From the NCBI RefSeq assembly GCF_000182565.1, contig NW_015971551.1, forward strand, positions 461,638 through 525,637: a stretch of 64,000 bases of DNA, given 5' to 3'. The stretch is from Spizellomyces punctatus DAOM BR117. Its lineage: Eukaryota > Chytridiomycota > Chytridiomycetes > Spizellomycetales > Spizellomycetaceae. Positions 42,431 through 54,253 of the stretch are shown here, one piece after another. A program made the position numbers and the translations under genes. Each line of letters opens with the position of its first letter. The first letter of the stretch is position 1. Under the pieces are notes generated by a model. That model saw nothing but the letters and a program-made list of their open reading frames with translations, had not been told where the DNA came from and made no database searches.

Positions 42431-42967
42431 GCATTGCTGTCCAAACTCTAGACAAATCTGCAGGCTGAGCGTACAGATCTAAGAACCTGCAGCATGTATT
42501 AAATAATCAAGCTGCCATACCCTCTTTCGTCCGCGGACTCGGACTTGGCCCCATCTCGAAACCTACATTTTGTTCCCTTCCTTCTTCGTCCATACCATTA
42601 GGATCAGATGTCCCAAATACAGTTGGATACGCCTGTTTGAGATATATCTTCTTTATTTCAATAGAGTTTCCAAGTATTGTGCCCAAAGACAGCCGCCCCT
42701 CAATAAAAAGTCAAATGATTTAAGCTCTTGAAAGCTAGACATACCTCGTTCCCAGGAGATCCTACTTATAGAATGCGTTGATATTAATATCAAGATAATG
42801 TTCCCGTGGAGCTGTCGGAGGGGCGGACATGAGGTTTTATTCAACACTGGGATCAGTAAACGATAGCGCAAAGTGTTGATGACACACAAAATGCACAGTC
42901 ATGGAATCAATGCACTGATGGTACTTGTCGAGAGATCTGACTTTTCGCATGATCTACAACGATAAAA
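42431..42967. promoter_or_regulatory. Divergent promoter region, MCAT / NRDE2
   Basis: This 537-bp region lies between divergent start codons. The MCAT 5' exon boundary could extend into it. No independent gene is seen. Confidence 0.3.
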
Positions 42968-45900
42968 ATGCCCTCCCCATCGCCCCGACTGCAACCTGAA
43001 CAGAATGATGTTCCGTCTTTTGCAAGCGCCCCGAACTTGGGCATCACTCTGAGAGATGCCCCTGGCACCATGCCCGCGTTCTCCTCATTTCCCTCGTTGG
43101 GCATGGCGGTTTCTTCGTTCCCGTCATTCTCTTCGGGCCCTGACGTTTCTGTCGAGCGGACATCCCGAACCACAGAACCGTCACAGCACGAGCATCGTAC
43201 TTATACCTCTTCTGAATCAGACGACTCGCTTGACGAGCGAAATAAGAATCGCGACCACGGGCGGGAGACTAGAAAGAAACGGAAGCGGAGTCACAGTCGC
43301 ACCCGACACTCTTCCAATGACCGAGACCGCGATAGGAAAGATAAGAAAAAGAAGAAAAATAAGAAGAGTTCTGTAGGTTTGATTTTGAATTTCCTCTAGT
43401 AAAGAAATCTGCGCCTCCTACGAGCCCAGCAGGGTTACTTAGTCTTGTCTCTGAAAACAGGGAGCGAACGCTGAATTGACCTTTGACAAGTATGTCTTAT
43501 ACGACGCAATGGTGAAATCCTGCTAATGGACAGCTCACTAACTATTAATAATATTATAGAAGCCGAAAGGGCCATGGAATCGTAGAAACCAAAGACTTCT
43601 ACTTAGACCGGAGGGGCGATAAAGGAAACATAGCCTTGGAAAAATCCAATCGATACTCTGAGCCAACTTATAAACGATGGGGAGGTAAGTCTAGATTTGA
43701 TCTGAATGGACCATGCTTCCATTGGATTGAGATGGTCGAATCTTTTACAGATCATGTGTTGGGGTGCCCTGATTGGTTGATTGACGACAAGGCAAGCAGA
43801 AAAAGCAAGTATATGACTTTGCGTAAACAGAGGTTCAATGATAGTTTACGTGGATTCGGGGTATTTTGTGAGAGTTTTGTATTTTTGGTGGAATCAATAG
43901 ATAACCTCATTTTGATTAGAAAATACGATACGAAGACTTTCGACGTTCGCTCCGAAAAGAGCCTGTCACCCTAGAAAGGTAAAACTCCACTTGATTTATT
44001 CCGACCAGTCTCTACAGAATATTAAAGTAATCTCTTACTGTCATATCAGATTACTGGCTGATGTGGTCACGACAGATGATACTGGAAATGATTCGACTTT
44101 CATCGCCTTTCCGAGTGCTGTCAATGACGAGCCATCTAAGAACGTCGGTAAAATCGATACGCCACATGAGAACCCAGAGTTTGTTCGGAAGACCGCCGAT
44201 TTCAACAAACGATTACAGGAGGTTGTATAACACCTTACCACTTACTTCCTGAACAATACTTACCATCCATAATGTAGGAACCACATAATCTGTCGCTTTG
44301 GTTGAACTTCATTGCGCTTCAAGATGAGCTTGCGAAGGATCAGCAAGAGAAGAGCAAGCTGCGCGCTGCGATAAGCGAGAAAAAGCAAAGCATTTATGAG
44401 AAGGCATTGAAGGAGTTTCCAGATAATGAAGATTTGCTATCTGGATATATGACCACCTGTCAAGAAACATGGGAGTAAGAAAGAACGGGTGCTCGTCACC
44501 TTGTGAAATACCCCTCTAATGGTGCTGTCCTCTATAGAGCGACAAAGCTTTTGACAAAGTGGGATCGCATCCTCAAACGAAACACGAGCTCCATCAAGCT
44601 ATGGAAACAGTATCTGGACTTTCGGCAGACAAACTACAGCACCTTCAATGTTGCAGGCTGTATCGAGTTATATGAGAACTGCATTCATATTTTGATGCGG
44701 GATACTTCAACAGGTGCGCCTCACGAAGAAAGCAAAGCATCTGATTACCAGCGCACTAAACTATGTACACAATAGCCGTAGCGCGCAGGGAGGAGATTAT
44801 GCTTCACATATTCACAAGAGCCTGCTTTCTATTGGGCCAATCGGGTACGCGCTTTTGTTTTCGCCAAAGCAATCAGTGGCCGGCACTTATTCTTCTTAAT
44901 TAAAGGCTTTATGGAAAGAGCGGTTGCACTTTTCCAAGCAATGATTGAATTTACCGGATTCTGTCCTCCGGCCTTCACTAATCAAACGTTTGTGGAACGA
45001 TTGGCAATGTTCGGAGCATTTTGGGAGAGTGAGATGCCAAGGATTGGTGAAGAGGTACACTGCGCTTTGGCACGTTGCAGTGCACGTAACTGATACCTGA
45101 TCTGTCGTAACCTGCAGGGCGCAGAAGGTTGGTCTGCAAGCTTGCTCAAAGGTCTGTGCAAAAACATTGAGGTTAAGACATGGCCGCGATGAGCTCTCTA
45201 AATAGTCAGAACCATGTAGAGGCTCAGCTGTTACCACCACCTCCTTCTGAAGAAGACGCCGCGAGCACCAAGATGGGTGAAGGTATCTGGTTCTTATTAA
45301 CCTGTTCAATTGCACAAGTTGCTGAGTGCCCGAGTTTTTAGATGATTTTGAAAGTTGGCTTAATTCTGAAACCCAAGAGGAATATCTTCATTGGCAGCCC
45401 TCCAGGTCGACGGAAGACGGTATGTGGAGGAGAATATTCCCACACCTTTTTTCGGTCCCAGGATGCTGACCCACATTACCTACCCTAGAAGAGCTGGATG
45501 ATCCGTATCGAGCCGTCCTCTTCGAAGACATCTCTTCGCTAATGTTCGACATCACTTTGGAAAACACCAGAAGACAATTAATCTACAATTTCTTGCAATT
45601 CTTGTCGGTGCCTGTTAATGGCGGTATATCCTCCAATCACATATTCTTCCAGGAATCATTCCTGCATGCGGAATTTGCCAATCCCGTGCAGTCGGCACGA
45701 TTTTGGCCTTCTACGTCTCTTCCTAAAATCGATACAAACAGCCCATCCGATTCTGCCAGCACGGAGTCAAACTGTGGAATCTTTCGTGTTCCCCTAGCCG
45801 TCTTTCCGCAAACAATGGATACGCTATTTGGTGGAGATCACTGGTTCCGTGTCTGGGGCAGTGAAGAGGCCGATACGGTTAGACGTATAGGCGTTGGGAG

Positions 45901-47621
45901 GCACCAGTTCATCAGGTGAGTATGGCTAAGCGACATCCTCAATGGGTGCCGTCACTTTGCTTGTACCGTCATTGACATGCATCTAGAAATGTTTTGCAAC
46001 AGGCTCAGACAATTTCACCACCAGATCCGCATCTGATGCCTTTGCTCCTGATACTGGAAAGTGGCTTTAACCTGAAAAGGTCATTATTGCCCGCTTTCGA
46101 TTACCAGTTCTATTGGTTGTGATTAACTATACACTGTATGGATAGTGCACAGAAATCAGCCAAAGTACTCTTGAAAACGGAACGAATGAATCTGTCATTA
46201 TGGAACACGTATGCTCAGATTGAAGTATCAAGGGGTCATTTGTCCGAGGTATAGAAATGAAAAGTGCTGTGTCGCTCTCCTTTAGAAAGGCCAGACGTGT
46301 AATCCCATCTTCCAGGCGCGGAAGGTTTATATGACCGCGTTGATGTCATATCAAAGCTTTCCGAAGCAACAGCAGCTCGATGCTCCCCACTTGTATCGGA
46401 TGCTGGCGGACTTGGAGTTTGAGGCCAGGCGGCCAGAAAGGGCGCTTCGCATCTTGGCTGCATTTGGAGCAGAGGAAGCAATACCTGGTATAAATAGCTG
46501 AATGAGTTTCCTTCGCACTGCTTTGGTTGACATATTGGGTTGAACAGGAGAGGACGGCGAAGTGAGCCTGGCCCCGACAACGCTCTTGCGAGCACGAAAG
46601 GCAAGTGCACTAATTTTGCAAGTCTGTATTGATGGCGCGATGCTGACAAGGCAATTGTTCTCAAGGGGTATTCCCAGCGCCTGGAGGTCCTGATCTCGAC
46701 AGCTAATCCGGCTGTCCTGGATACTACGGCGTACTCTCTATTGACCATTCTGACTTGCTATGGTCTTATGGAATATCTCAGTCAAGGATTGGAAGAAGCA
46801 CAGCGGCTCTACCAACAAGTCCTGGAAACATTTCGACAGAACATCCATGAGGGGGAAACTGCAACAGTATTGGAGGAGGCCGTCTATGAAGGATATGTCC
46901 GATTACTTTATCGGCATTCAGTTTCTGGTTCTGCTTTCAAACCAGGGATTCTCAGAGGCGTGCTGGAAACGGCTCTCGACAAATTTCCTTGCAATACAAT
47001 ATTCCTCTCGCTTTACGGATGGAACGAGGCAAGGACCAAGATCGATAATCGGGTTCGAAGATTATTGGACGAACAATTAGCAAGGTAATGGACCTGTGAG
47101 AGCGATATGTAGTAGGACATTTCTGATAAAACCCCCCGACATGCAATTAGGAACCCTTCGCACATCCTCTGGACTTTTGCCATATGGGCGGAGCTCCATC
47201 AAAGACAGACATATAACGTCCACCTCGTTCGATCGCTCTTTGAGAGGGCCCTAGATTGTCCAAGGTAAGAGGGCACTTATGCAGCGGACTTGTTTACATG
47301 ATCCCTTAATTGACTCACTGACAGCTCAAGGCATTCGGTCTCGCTGTGGCAATTGTACATACAATTTGAAGTCCGTGAAGGCAATAGAGACAAGGCGAAA
47401 GCGCTTTTCTTCCGTGCCATCCGAGAATGTCCTTGGTGTAAAGGTATGTCATTGTAATCCTCTTTTCTGCGCCAGATGGTCAATGGCCTAACATCGGACA
47501 AGATCTATATATGTTACCCTTTCGGCTGTTGCGGGACGTGTTTGATGATGACGAGCTGACAGAGGTCATTACTCTCATGGAAGAAAAGGAGCTCCGGGCG
47601 CGGCGAACATTCTCAGTATAG
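42968..47621 (+). CDS. NRDE2: NRDE2-family nuclear RNA regulator with HAT/TPR-like helical repeats
   Basis: NRDE2 works with MTR4 and the nuclear exosome, and in nuclear RNAi in worms. My model has 22 exons: 42968-43372, 43461-43489, 43563-43684, 43751-43860, 43920-43978, 44050-44221, 44278-44474, 44538-44713, 44776-44844, 44906-45054, 45118-45155, 45206-45282, 45342-45419, 45489-45915, 45987-46079, 46146-46248, 46316-46487, 46548-46600, 46666-47084, 47151-47264, 47325-47443 and 47503-47621, giving 1,099 residues. An SR/K-rich N-terminus (KKRKRSHSRTRHSS) precedes the NRDE2 region, which includes FNKRLQEEPHNLSLWLNFIA, KLWKQYLDFRQ and many W-x2-Y repeats; it ends LMEEKELRARRTFSV. The 45118-45206 junction was chosen to keep the GAEGWSAS segment and is the least certain. 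The intron at 46601 starts GCAAGT. Confidence 0.9.
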
Positions 47622-48566
47622 TAAAATCCCAATGAGGAATACTTTCGTAGCAAATGCACGGGCGTCCAAGTGATGAGACACTAAAGTTTCGATTCTAATT
47701 GTGTTGAGTTTATAATTCTTTATTCCCCCGCCCCGCTGGTCCATCTGCGCAATCCAGTGTGACTTCAATCATCATAACCGGCGGGAAAAGCGCGTGCGTG
47801 CTGTGGTACTGCAAGTGGAGACAATCTATCAATAATTCTAGTTGGCATTCTTGTTTAGAGTGCGGTCTTACGTGGATAGCTCTTTGGTGCGTCAACCGGT
47901 GCCTTGTAGCCCATTTCACGTCGCATAGGGTACACAGTAAGGAGTAACACAGGTCCTGATGGTATATATTCCAGTAATAAGTACGGTCATACTCATCATC
48001 AAGAGCTCACAGTCGTATTTGCCGCCTACAGACCTGTGATACCCAACACGTAGGAGAAGAAGATTGTTGGGTAGTTGTATAATTTATACCTCAAACTCGA
48101 GAATATCCTGCAGAAACGTTCCGCCATAAGCATGCGATGAGTAAAATCTAGGCGTGACAAACAGTTTACCCTACCCTGCGATGCCCATCGTTGTAAAGTG
48201 CTTGCCAACGTCGAGTTCGCCTGGCAAGATTTGCCAGTTGGGATCCAAATTGCCATGGCGCAGCAATCATTCCAATGCAATCCAAAGTAGAACCAGTCCA
48301 TCAAATTGGCTTGATTACCGACTACGTCGCCAACAGCGAGCGGCCAAACGCCGGCTTTGTGACCGTGCGTGCAACGACTCCATAACGAGACAATTTCAAA
48401 GTCAGCGGTGATCGGCAATTTCCGTCCTAGAAAGCGCATCTTTACCCGTAAGTTGCTTTTGCTCATACGAAACATCTTTCGTCACCTTTGCCAGCGCGCT
48501 TGCCAACATTCCTTTTTGCTCATCCAGTTAGTCTTATCTCAGACGCGCCGCTGTGATCGTTAAACC
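47622..48566. other. Intergenic between NRDE2 and the septin gene
   Basis: This 945-bp region has no ORF I would call coding on either strand. The longest (48026-48475, minus) lacks splice-compatible extensions and family resemblance. Confidence 0.45.
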
Positions 48567-50321
48567 ATGCCTCCGCCAACTTCTCGCAGCGTTGAAGCCA
48601 TAGCGCGCACTGCTGTACTGGTGCGTGAAGCTGGCTTTACCTTTAAACTACGCGCCCTTTGCACCCTTCATCTGACCGCACGCAATACAGGCAACAACTA
48701 TTCGACGGAAAAATATCAAGAAGGGTCTGACCTTTACGGTCATGATTGTTGGTTAGTTACTCTGTGTGGATTGCAACATTAAGAGATTGCAACACTGCTA
48801 AACCATTGTCCTTGATGATATAATAGGGGCATCCGGTTTGGGGAAGAGCACCTTCGTGAACACTCTATGCGAGTCGCCAGTGTTCCCCAAGAAAGACTAT
48901 AGCAATCCTGAGAAGGCGGCGATTGAGCGGACAGTTGCAATCACCCCAGTTACCGTAGGTGAGTTATATGTAGACAGCAAATGCACTCCGTGGCTAGACT
49001 AAAATGTCATCTTTTTTGCTGGTAGATATGGAAGAAGATGGTAAATGAAGCTGAAAGTCGCTACTATCTCAAGCGTGGCTCTTGAAGAATTTGCTGACTT
49101 CTTCCCTTCGAATAGGTATCAAGCTATCGCTAACTATTGTAGACACACCTGGCTTTGGTGACAACATCAACAACGAGGGAAAGTGCGTAGTTGGCATCAG
49201 AAGGTCCGCTTTATGTTATTCTCATTTGCATTCCACAGCTTCCTGGACATTCTGGCGTATATCGAAAGACAATATGATGACATTTTAGCCGAGGAGTCGC
49301 GTATCAAGCGTAACCCAAAATTCCAGGGTGAGAGCATCAGCGCAATTGCCGTGATTCGAGTGTGTCTTTCTAACTTCTCAAAAAGACAACCGCGTCCATG
49401 CTCTTCTATACTTCATCACCCCAACTGGTCATTCGTGAGTGTTCTTGCAATAAGTTCAATTGCGTGCTGATTTTTGAAGCTTACTGGAGATGAATTTCTA
49501 ACAGGCTGCGCGAAATTGACATTGAATTTATGCGAAGGCTGGGCCGACGCGTCAATGTGATTCCTGTGATTGCCAAAGCCGACAGTATGAGGCCCCAGGA
49601 GTTAGCCGCTTTTAAGAAGAAGGTTATGGAGGATATTGCGTACTATAAGATTCCAATTTACAACTTCCCGTACGACGAAGAAGAGGATGATGATGAAACT
49701 ATCGAGGAGAACAATGAGCTTAGGGTAGGCATACTCTGCGTTGCGTCGGTCATCTCAACGCCCAATTCTGACGGACGGTCAATAGGCATTGTTGCCATTT
49801 TCTATCGTTGGGAGTGAGGAAGAAGTGGTGCTCAACGGCCGGAGAGTCAGATGCCGCCAATACCCGTGGGGTGTCGTAGAAGGTGAACCATCAATAGTCT
49901 ATCAATGCCAAGTGACGGGGTACTAAAGGTTGTCACTCTTTATAACAGTCGACAACTCGCGGCATTGCGATTTCTCAAAGCTGCGCTATATGCTCTTGAG
50001 GTAGCTGATGTCCTGAGAGACTTCAATATTTCTGCTTAGCTAACCAAGATCACTATCACCAGTTCTCACTTGCAGGATCTCAAGGAGATCACTCATGACT
50101 TCCTCTACGAGCAATACCGTACAGAAAAGCTTAGTAGAGAGGGAGATGTTGATCCGTACGTTCGTTTCACATTACGTGCTATAGTCTGAATCTGTTCTGA
50201 TGTAAGTTTTCTTTTCAGCGATGAATTGGCAGATGAGGAAGCCCGAACGGAAGCACAATATGCGAAGCGGCAAATGGAGATCGCGGCTGCGGAAGCGGCA
50301 CGAGGGTCAATGGATCAATAG
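48567..50321 (+). CDS. Septin GTPase
   Basis: Septins polymerise into filaments at division sites and cortex. The exons are 48567-48620, 48691-48751, 48827-48958, 49026-49040 (15 nt), 49116-49182, 49239-49327, 49386-49434, 49505-49724, 49786-49882, 49949-50000, 50063-50155 and 50219-50321, giving 343 residues with phases closed. The motifs are [20 protein letters not shown] (P-loop), [11 protein letters not shown] (G3), IAKADS (G4) and the septin-unique element region including [38 protein letters not shown] marks the end of the GTPase core. Only about 45 residues follow, with a short helical tail but no long coiled coil, which is closer to Cdc10-like than Cdc3/Cdc12-like architecture; I do not assign an orthologue. 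Confidence 0.94.
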
Positions 50322-50571
50322 AATTTAGTTGAGGGAATAAACGATTTATGGCCTCTTTATAGACGCTTTTAGCGCAAGTACTGTTTAAAGAGTGGCGAGG
50401 GGCGAACCACGCCCTGCCGGTTCAGCGTCTTGCCACAAATTTTGTTATCAGCCAAGAATAAAATATTGCTCTAGACGTTCAACAAAAAAGTGTCATTGGT
50501 GATGGTCGATATATGACCGCCCTGCTGGCTAGGCACTTGCTGCTTCTTGCTTTTCGGTCTGTTTGCTGCAG

Positions 50572-51304
50572 TTAACAAAGTGACATGATCCGGGACCTGA
50601 ACAAGGTGAGACGAAGACTTGCCTCTTCCATACGTTTGAGGGTATTTATCACAGATCGTTTACTTGATTCCTGAAGCTCCCCCCCAATTAACAGCTCATC
50701 TACGTACGGAAACGTCAAGGACGGGTCAACTCAGTTGTCCTTCTTGATGAGCGTATTGGAACTTACCGATAATCATGTACGCCTGCTGGAAGTTGAATAT
50801 GATATCAAGCTCGCACACGTTGAGGAACCATTTATCCAGCACCTCCACGTATCGGTGAATAATTTCCAGTGTCAACAATTCATTATCATCCAAGTCGGTT
50901 CCGGCTATGAAGAATAAACTCGCATATCTGAGATTCAGCCATCAGCCAAACAGTCGCATACAATCTGATAGTAGACGTCCATTCTAAGTACCTTCTGTAA
51001 ACGACCTTAAAATCTTCAAAGGTGTGTTATTTCAAGACGAACTTTGGTGGATTCGACGTACTTCCGTTACCTTTGTACTCGAGAACGTTGCACATTTTGG
51101 TTTTTCGTCCCAAAACTGTTTGACTGACGTCTTTTACAGTCTTTGCCTTTTCTTTGGCTGTCCAGTCTGATGTGAACCATTTTGTCAAGCGTATCTTGCC
51201 TGTAGTTTTCAAGTTCCGAGAATGGTAAACAATGGGAATCGCAAGTACCTCCGCGCATCGATGTCACCTTGTCGAGACACCAAAAGCATGAATTTGACCG
51301 CCAT
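50572..51304 (-). CDS. AP-1 clathrin adaptor sigma subunit
   Basis: This is the small sigma chain of the trans-Golgi/endosome adaptor AP-1. Exons in transcript order are 51304-51268, 51199-51071, 51013-50992 (22 nt), 50927-50767 and 50699-50572, giving 158 residues, as expected. Diagnostic segments are [78 protein letters not shown] and [17 protein letters not shown]. The MCNxLEY and [10 protein letters not shown] wording favours AP-1 over AP-2 sigma. The last 17 residues are atypical and could instead be altered by an unrecognised terminal intron. The gene diverges from cystathionine gamma-synthase. Confidence 0.93.
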
Positions 51305-51534
51305 TCTGAAGATCCGTACGGACACTAGTCAGGCTGTTCTAATGCTGGTACCTCGGCGTACGTTCGTACTTTGCTGGGAGAAGGAATCGCGTAACGTCGT
51401 TGAATATGGCGGTTGTGCTGCTTGTGCTGGATTGCTTACTAAGCCACAGCTGACTCATCGAGGATCTCGCAATCCTTTGGTTGATTTTGTCAAAGGTAGA
51501 TCGTTCTTGGTTCGTTCCTTTGGCATTGACAAAA

Positions 51535-53723
51535 ATGGCACAGATAGGAGGAACATCTTCGATACCGACGGCTTCTGGCCCATCTGCGAAACGTGCCTAT
51601 CCAACCCTTCTCGGAACTCCCATTCCGGAAAATACTCCACACGGTAGGACATACTGTTTGTGAACAAGTCAAGGTTTACCGTAGTTCTTGATACCTGTAC
51701 CAACAGCTGTATCGGTCACACTGCCAACATGGCGGGACAACGTTGGTTACGAAGAAGGCGACGAGCGGGTGCATTCGGTCCTGCGAAGTGGATACCCGCG
51801 CTTTGTTTATCATGAACAAGTGCGAAAGGTGGGTGTCTCTGCATTGTCACTTCCGTGGCGAACGCTCTTTTTGGGTAACAGTGATCTTGCTCTGAAGATT
51901 ATGGCCCTATGCGAGAAAAAGTTTGCCAAATCCACGGAAAGTTGCCTTGTATTTCCTAGCCGCCGGGTGGCCGAAGAATGCAGAGACTTCCTCCACTCAC
52001 ATTCTCAGCCTGTACGCTCTCCTGCATCTGGCTCGATCTCATTTCGGCCAAATATTTCCTCCTCACCAACCCGACGCTCCCTTGTGCGCATAGCAGAATT
52101 TGCAGTGACTCCAACCCATAACCCGTATTCCCCGCAGTCGGACGATCCAAGTACCTCCATTGTTTCCTCATTCCATATCTACGTTGTGTTATTTCCCTGT
52201 GAAGCGAAAGGCATCGCAAAACAGTTTTGGCAGCATTCTGGCGAGGGAATATCATCGCGTTTTGCCGAACATTGTCTTCGGGTGCTAAATGCTAACGACC
52301 GATCCAAGGATTTTGCTGCACCAGTACCGGGTGTTCGCGGAATGGGAAATGCACGGTATAGAAAAGGTGCGTATTTGCCTGAAGGACAGCAACAGCATCT
52401 TACTACGGCGGAAGGACAAGCAGTTCGGAATGAGCAAGATTTGTATGTTGAGGAACGCTTCGGGCGCAATCTGGACGTACGGCAAGCTGACGACGCTAAA
52501 CAACGCTTGAAGAAGCGAATCGCGGGCGTGCTAGGGGATGTAGACAACGAGTCATCAAGGGTCAACGAGATTGGCACCTCTATTATTGAGGATGTCCCTT
52601 TAAATCTAGGTGGGCGGGGAATTCTCGGCATTGCAGAGAACGACGTTTACCTCTTCCCAACTGGTATGAGTGCCATCTATAATGCACATCGCATAGTGCG
52701 AAAAATTCACCCGAATAAAAAAAGCGTTCAATACGGGTAAGTAATGCGGGCGTTTCTTAAGATTTCCGGGGGACCTGTCTGAACCTTTGATAGCTTTCCA
52801 TACTTGGATAGTCTTAAAATCCAAGAAAAGTTCGGACCAGGCTGTCATTTTCTAGGGCTTGGGGAATCCTCGGAAATTGATCACCTTGAGAACTCCATAC
52901 TTCCGTCTGAGCCAATATCGGCAGTGTTTTGCGAGTTTCCAAGCAACCCACTTTTGCGAACCCCTGATTTGCAGCGTCTACGGAGACTAGCCGATCGGCA
53001 CGCCTTCCTACTGATAGTCGATGAGACCGTTGGCAACTTCATAAATGTTGACGCGATGACGTGGGCGGATATCGTGGTGTCAAGCTTAACCAAAATTTTT
53101 AGTGGAGACAGCAACGTTATGGGAGGAAGGTGAGATGACCGCCAGATGTGACTCAAATAGGATTGGCAAGTGAAATTTAATACACGTTTAGTGCTGTGAT
53201 CAATCCGAAATCAAGATGGCACGAGGAACTCGCAGGGGGGATGAAGGAGTTATATCAAGACAATGTATGGTGTGAGGACGCCATTTTCCTGGAACGTAAT
53301 TCAAGAACCTTTGGACAGCGCATCAAAAGAATCAACGACACCGCGGAGATATTATGCGACTTTCTGCACTCGCAACCGAAGGTGCTTCAAGTGCACTATC
53401 CCAAGTACGTGGACTCCGATTTGTACCACCAGCATGCGCGACCCGATGAATCAGGGCGGTACGGATACGGAGGCTTATTTTCGCTCATCTTGCATACGGA
53501 TGACGCTGCTGTCCGGTTCTATGACGCCCTGGATGTTGCCAAGGGACCAAGTCTTGGAACCAACTTCACATTGGCAAGTCCATATACAATTTTGGCACAT
53601 TATGGAGAGCTTGATTGGGCAGCGCAATACAAGGTACCGCAACGCCTCATCCGTGTCAGTGTCGGTCTGGAGGATCCCGACACATTGCTGAAAATATTTG
53701 CAAACGCATTAAACTCAATTTAA
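51535..53723 (+). CDS. Cystathionine gamma-synthase (fungal STR2-type, PLP enzyme)
   Basis: This enzyme condenses an O-acylhomoserine with cysteine to form cystathionine in transsulfuration. Exons 51535-51643, 51707-52736, 52794-53129 and 53192-53723 give 668 residues. The protein has the extended fungal form: an N-terminal domain of about 330 residues (VSVTLPTWRDNVGYEEGD) precedes the catalytic Cys/Met metabolism PLP core. In the core, FPTGMSAIYNAH is the family phosphate-binding region, LIVDETVGNF carries the PLP-contacting Asp, and SSLTKIFSGDSNVMGG contains the PLP Lys in SLTK. NFTLASPYTILAHYGELDWA and RLIRVSVGLEDPDTLL close the domain. The gene is intact and single-frame across joins. Confidence 0.93.
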
Positions 53724-54253
53724 TAATTATTGGAACGCAAGAAATAGACGTTGCCAAATCAAATACATCTCCTATAAGTAGCATAATATGTAAACTCCCA
53801 AATAGCAAGCAATTAAATGTCAATGCACTTTGATCTTCGCGCAACCCTGGTGGCCTCGGCCAGTGTGTCCTCAAAGTCATCTGGCAACAGCGTGCTTCAA
53901 TCATAATATCTGGTTACCGATTTGCTCAACCGGGCGCCGATATCGCAGGAACAGCTCACAAAGCCGGGCTACGTTGCGCACATCCATGCATAGACTACTA
54001 TCATGTACAAATCTACAGCGCAAAGGATTGCGCGAACGACAAGATCTGTTGCCGAACCATGATTACGCACGTGATATACGATTTGTACAGTCATCATGCG
54101 CATATTTGCCGGATGGAATGTTGGTTTGGTTTTCCTGACGTCGGTCAACTTGTGGACTGGAAACATCTCTCCACAGGATTCATCGTTTTGTACATTTGGA
54201 ACTGCCATCCATCGAAACGCGATTGTACGAAAGCAGGCAGGAACTGAATATAT
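53724..54253. other. Intergenic
   Basis: This lies between cystathionine gamma-synthase and the eIF5-mimic gene (same strand). Short ORFs around 53830-54395 overlap the next gene's 5' region and are not protein-like. Confidence 0.45.

Noticed and set aside
45156-45205. Alternative NRDE2 splice giving a 10-nt exon at 45118-45127
   Set aside because: It would discard the GAEGWSAS segment that I believe is conserved in NRDE2; the donor at 45156 keeps it and gives a normal 50-nt intron.
52179-52631. 150-codon minus-strand ORF
   Set aside because: Antisense shadow of the cystathionine gamma-synthase coding sequence.
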